NCBI GenBank assembly: GCA_021791895.1
Contig: JAJYVS010000019.1
Coordinates: 1 to 49,203 of the forward strand
Reading direction: 5' to 3'
DNA from: Actinomycetes bacterium
GTDB taxonomy: Bacteria; Actinomycetota; Acidimicrobiia; Acidimicrobiales; RAAP-2
Length of the DNA stretch: 49,203 nt
Part shown: positions 48,499 through 49,203 of the stretch, piece by piece
How the letters are laid out: each line of letters begins with the position of its first letter
Position numbering within the stretch: the first letter of the stretch is position 1
The notes under the pieces: model-generated
Databases searched by the model: none
What the model was told of the DNA's origin: nothing
Seen by the model: the letters and a program-made list of their open reading frames with translations, nothing else
Made by a program: the position numbers and the translations under genes

Positions 48499-48985
48499 CG
48501 ACGTGACCGCGGGAGAGGACGTAGGCCAGCTCCACCTCGTCGTGGATCCCGATGCCACCGGCCCCGAGTTCGGGGATCCCGGGCTTGAGCCGCCTGGCCC
48601 GGTCGATGGCGCCGGAGTGGACGGCCACCATTCGGAACCCGCGGCGTTGGTAGAAGCCGAGAGCCCCGAGGTTGTCGTTCCCGGTGATCAGCCAGACGCG
48701 GCGGCAACCAAGGGCCCTTGCCTGGTCGACGAGCGTCTCCAGCAGCGCGGTCGCGACACCGACCGACCCGACGAGGGCGTCCAGGGTGACCACCTCGAGC
48801 TCGTCGCCGGAGGGGGCGTAGGTGGCGAGACCGACCAGGCGGCCGTCGAGCTCGGCCAGGTACGCCGGCAGCGAGGCGGCGGCGTACACCCGTCCCCGGC
48901 TCACCACGTCGGGGGAACCCCACCTTGACACGAGGACGTCGGCGATCCACCGTCGATCCTCGCCGCTCGCCGGCCGCACCCGCAT
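48499..48985 (-). CDS. GNAT acetyltransferase, stop codon lost
   Basis: From ATG 48985 the protein reads MRVRPASGEDRRWIADVLVS, then PAYLAELDGRLVGLATY, the acetyl-CoA-binding DALVGSVGVATALLETLVDQ and WLITGNDNLGALGFYQRRGF, a complete GNAT core. The frame does not stop after the final strand (EVELAYVL) near 48515; it runs on across the neighbouring pseudogene, so the natural end has probably been lost by a mutation near 48499-48510. An alternative ATG lies at 49012. Confidence 0.7.
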
Positions 48986-49078
48986 CCCAACAGCGCGCCC
49001 GGTCCCGGGCATCCTCGCCCGGGACGCGAGGCGCTCGGGGAATCGGTTAGGGCGGCCCGGAGGACCGGGGTTGAACGG

Positions 49079-49160
49079 TGGGCCGGGAGGGATTCGAACC
49101 CCCGTAGGCTGCGCCGGCAGATTTACAGTCTGCTTCCTTTGGCCACTCGGACACCGACCC
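49079..49160 (-). tRNA. tRNA-Tyr (GTA anticodon)
   Basis: An 82-base class II tRNA folds on the minus strand. The acceptor GGGTCGG pairs with CCGGCCC, the anticodon arm is CAGA-CTGTAAA-TCTG with anticodon GTA, and the T arm is GGGGG-TTCGAAT-CCCTC. A long variable arm lies between them. The discriminator is A; CCA is not encoded. Confidence 0.94.
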
Positions 49161-49203
49161 GCCGGGGAGGTTACCCGCTCGGGCCCGGAGGGTCGGAGCC
49201 CTC

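Overview
The window is a high-GC actinobacterial chromosome segment. The gene order, the GTG-rich starts, an MptB-type mannosyltransferase and the long acidic tails on several ribosomal proteins suggest Acidimicrobiia; the class is an inference, not proven here. It carries almost the whole protein-synthesis and RNA-polymerase supercluster, read on the minus strand from high to low coordinates.

Layout, in the direction of transcription. (1) tRNA-Thr, tRNA-Met, rpmG, tRNA-Trp, secE, nusG, rplK, rplA (43990 to 41074), then rplJ and rplL (40861 to 39719). (2) rpoB and rpoC (39404 to 31807), preceded by two recognisable promoters. (3) A plus-strand glycosyl hydrolase lipoprotein (30109-31791) wedged between rpoC and the str operon. 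(4) rpsL, rpsG, fusA, tuf, rpsJ (29904 to 25308). (5) A foreign block of about 4.7 kb (20569-25329) between rpsJ and rplC. (6) The rest of S10, then spc: rplC, rplD, rplW, rplB, rpsS, rplV, rpsC, rplP, rpmC, rpsQ, rplN, rplX, rplE, rpsN, rpsH, rplF, rplR, rpsE, rpmD, rplO, secY, adk, map (20290 to 7547). (7) A small accessory gap with a frameshifted crotonase, a nucleotidyltransferase and a transporter remnant (7491 to 5324). (8) The alpha cluster: infA, rpmJ, rpsM, rpsK, rpsD, rpoA, rplQ, truA, rplM, rpsI and the start of glmM (5112 to 1). The right end (44101-49160) holds accessory genes: acetyltransferases, mptB, a crotonase, a TetR regulator and tRNA-Tyr.

The most striking feature is the block inside the S10 operon. 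A tyrosine integrase gene starts 37 bp after the rpsJ stop. An 18-26 bp sequence identical or nearly identical to the 3' end of rpsJ recurs at 21322-21347 and, more diverged, at 20569-20586. The segment between the first two copies carries the integrase, an HUH rolling-circle Rep protein, a PASTA-domain membrane protein and a DUF4160/DUF2442 pair. The segment between the last two copies is a decayed relative containing only a broken integrase. I read this as two tandem integrations of a small integrative, rolling-circle-type element into the 3' end of rpsJ, each restoring the S10 C-terminus while separating rpsJ from rplC.

Secondary points: three consecutive ribosomal proteins (L22, S3, L29) carry tails of about 110-140 residues; S12 naturally has Arg at position 88; infA appears to start at CTG; rpoB probably starts at TTG; and several short tandem duplications lie in ribosomal intergenic regions. 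No frameshift was found in the ribosomal or RNA-polymerase genes, whereas five accessory loci are broken, which argues for real decay more than for poor sequence quality.
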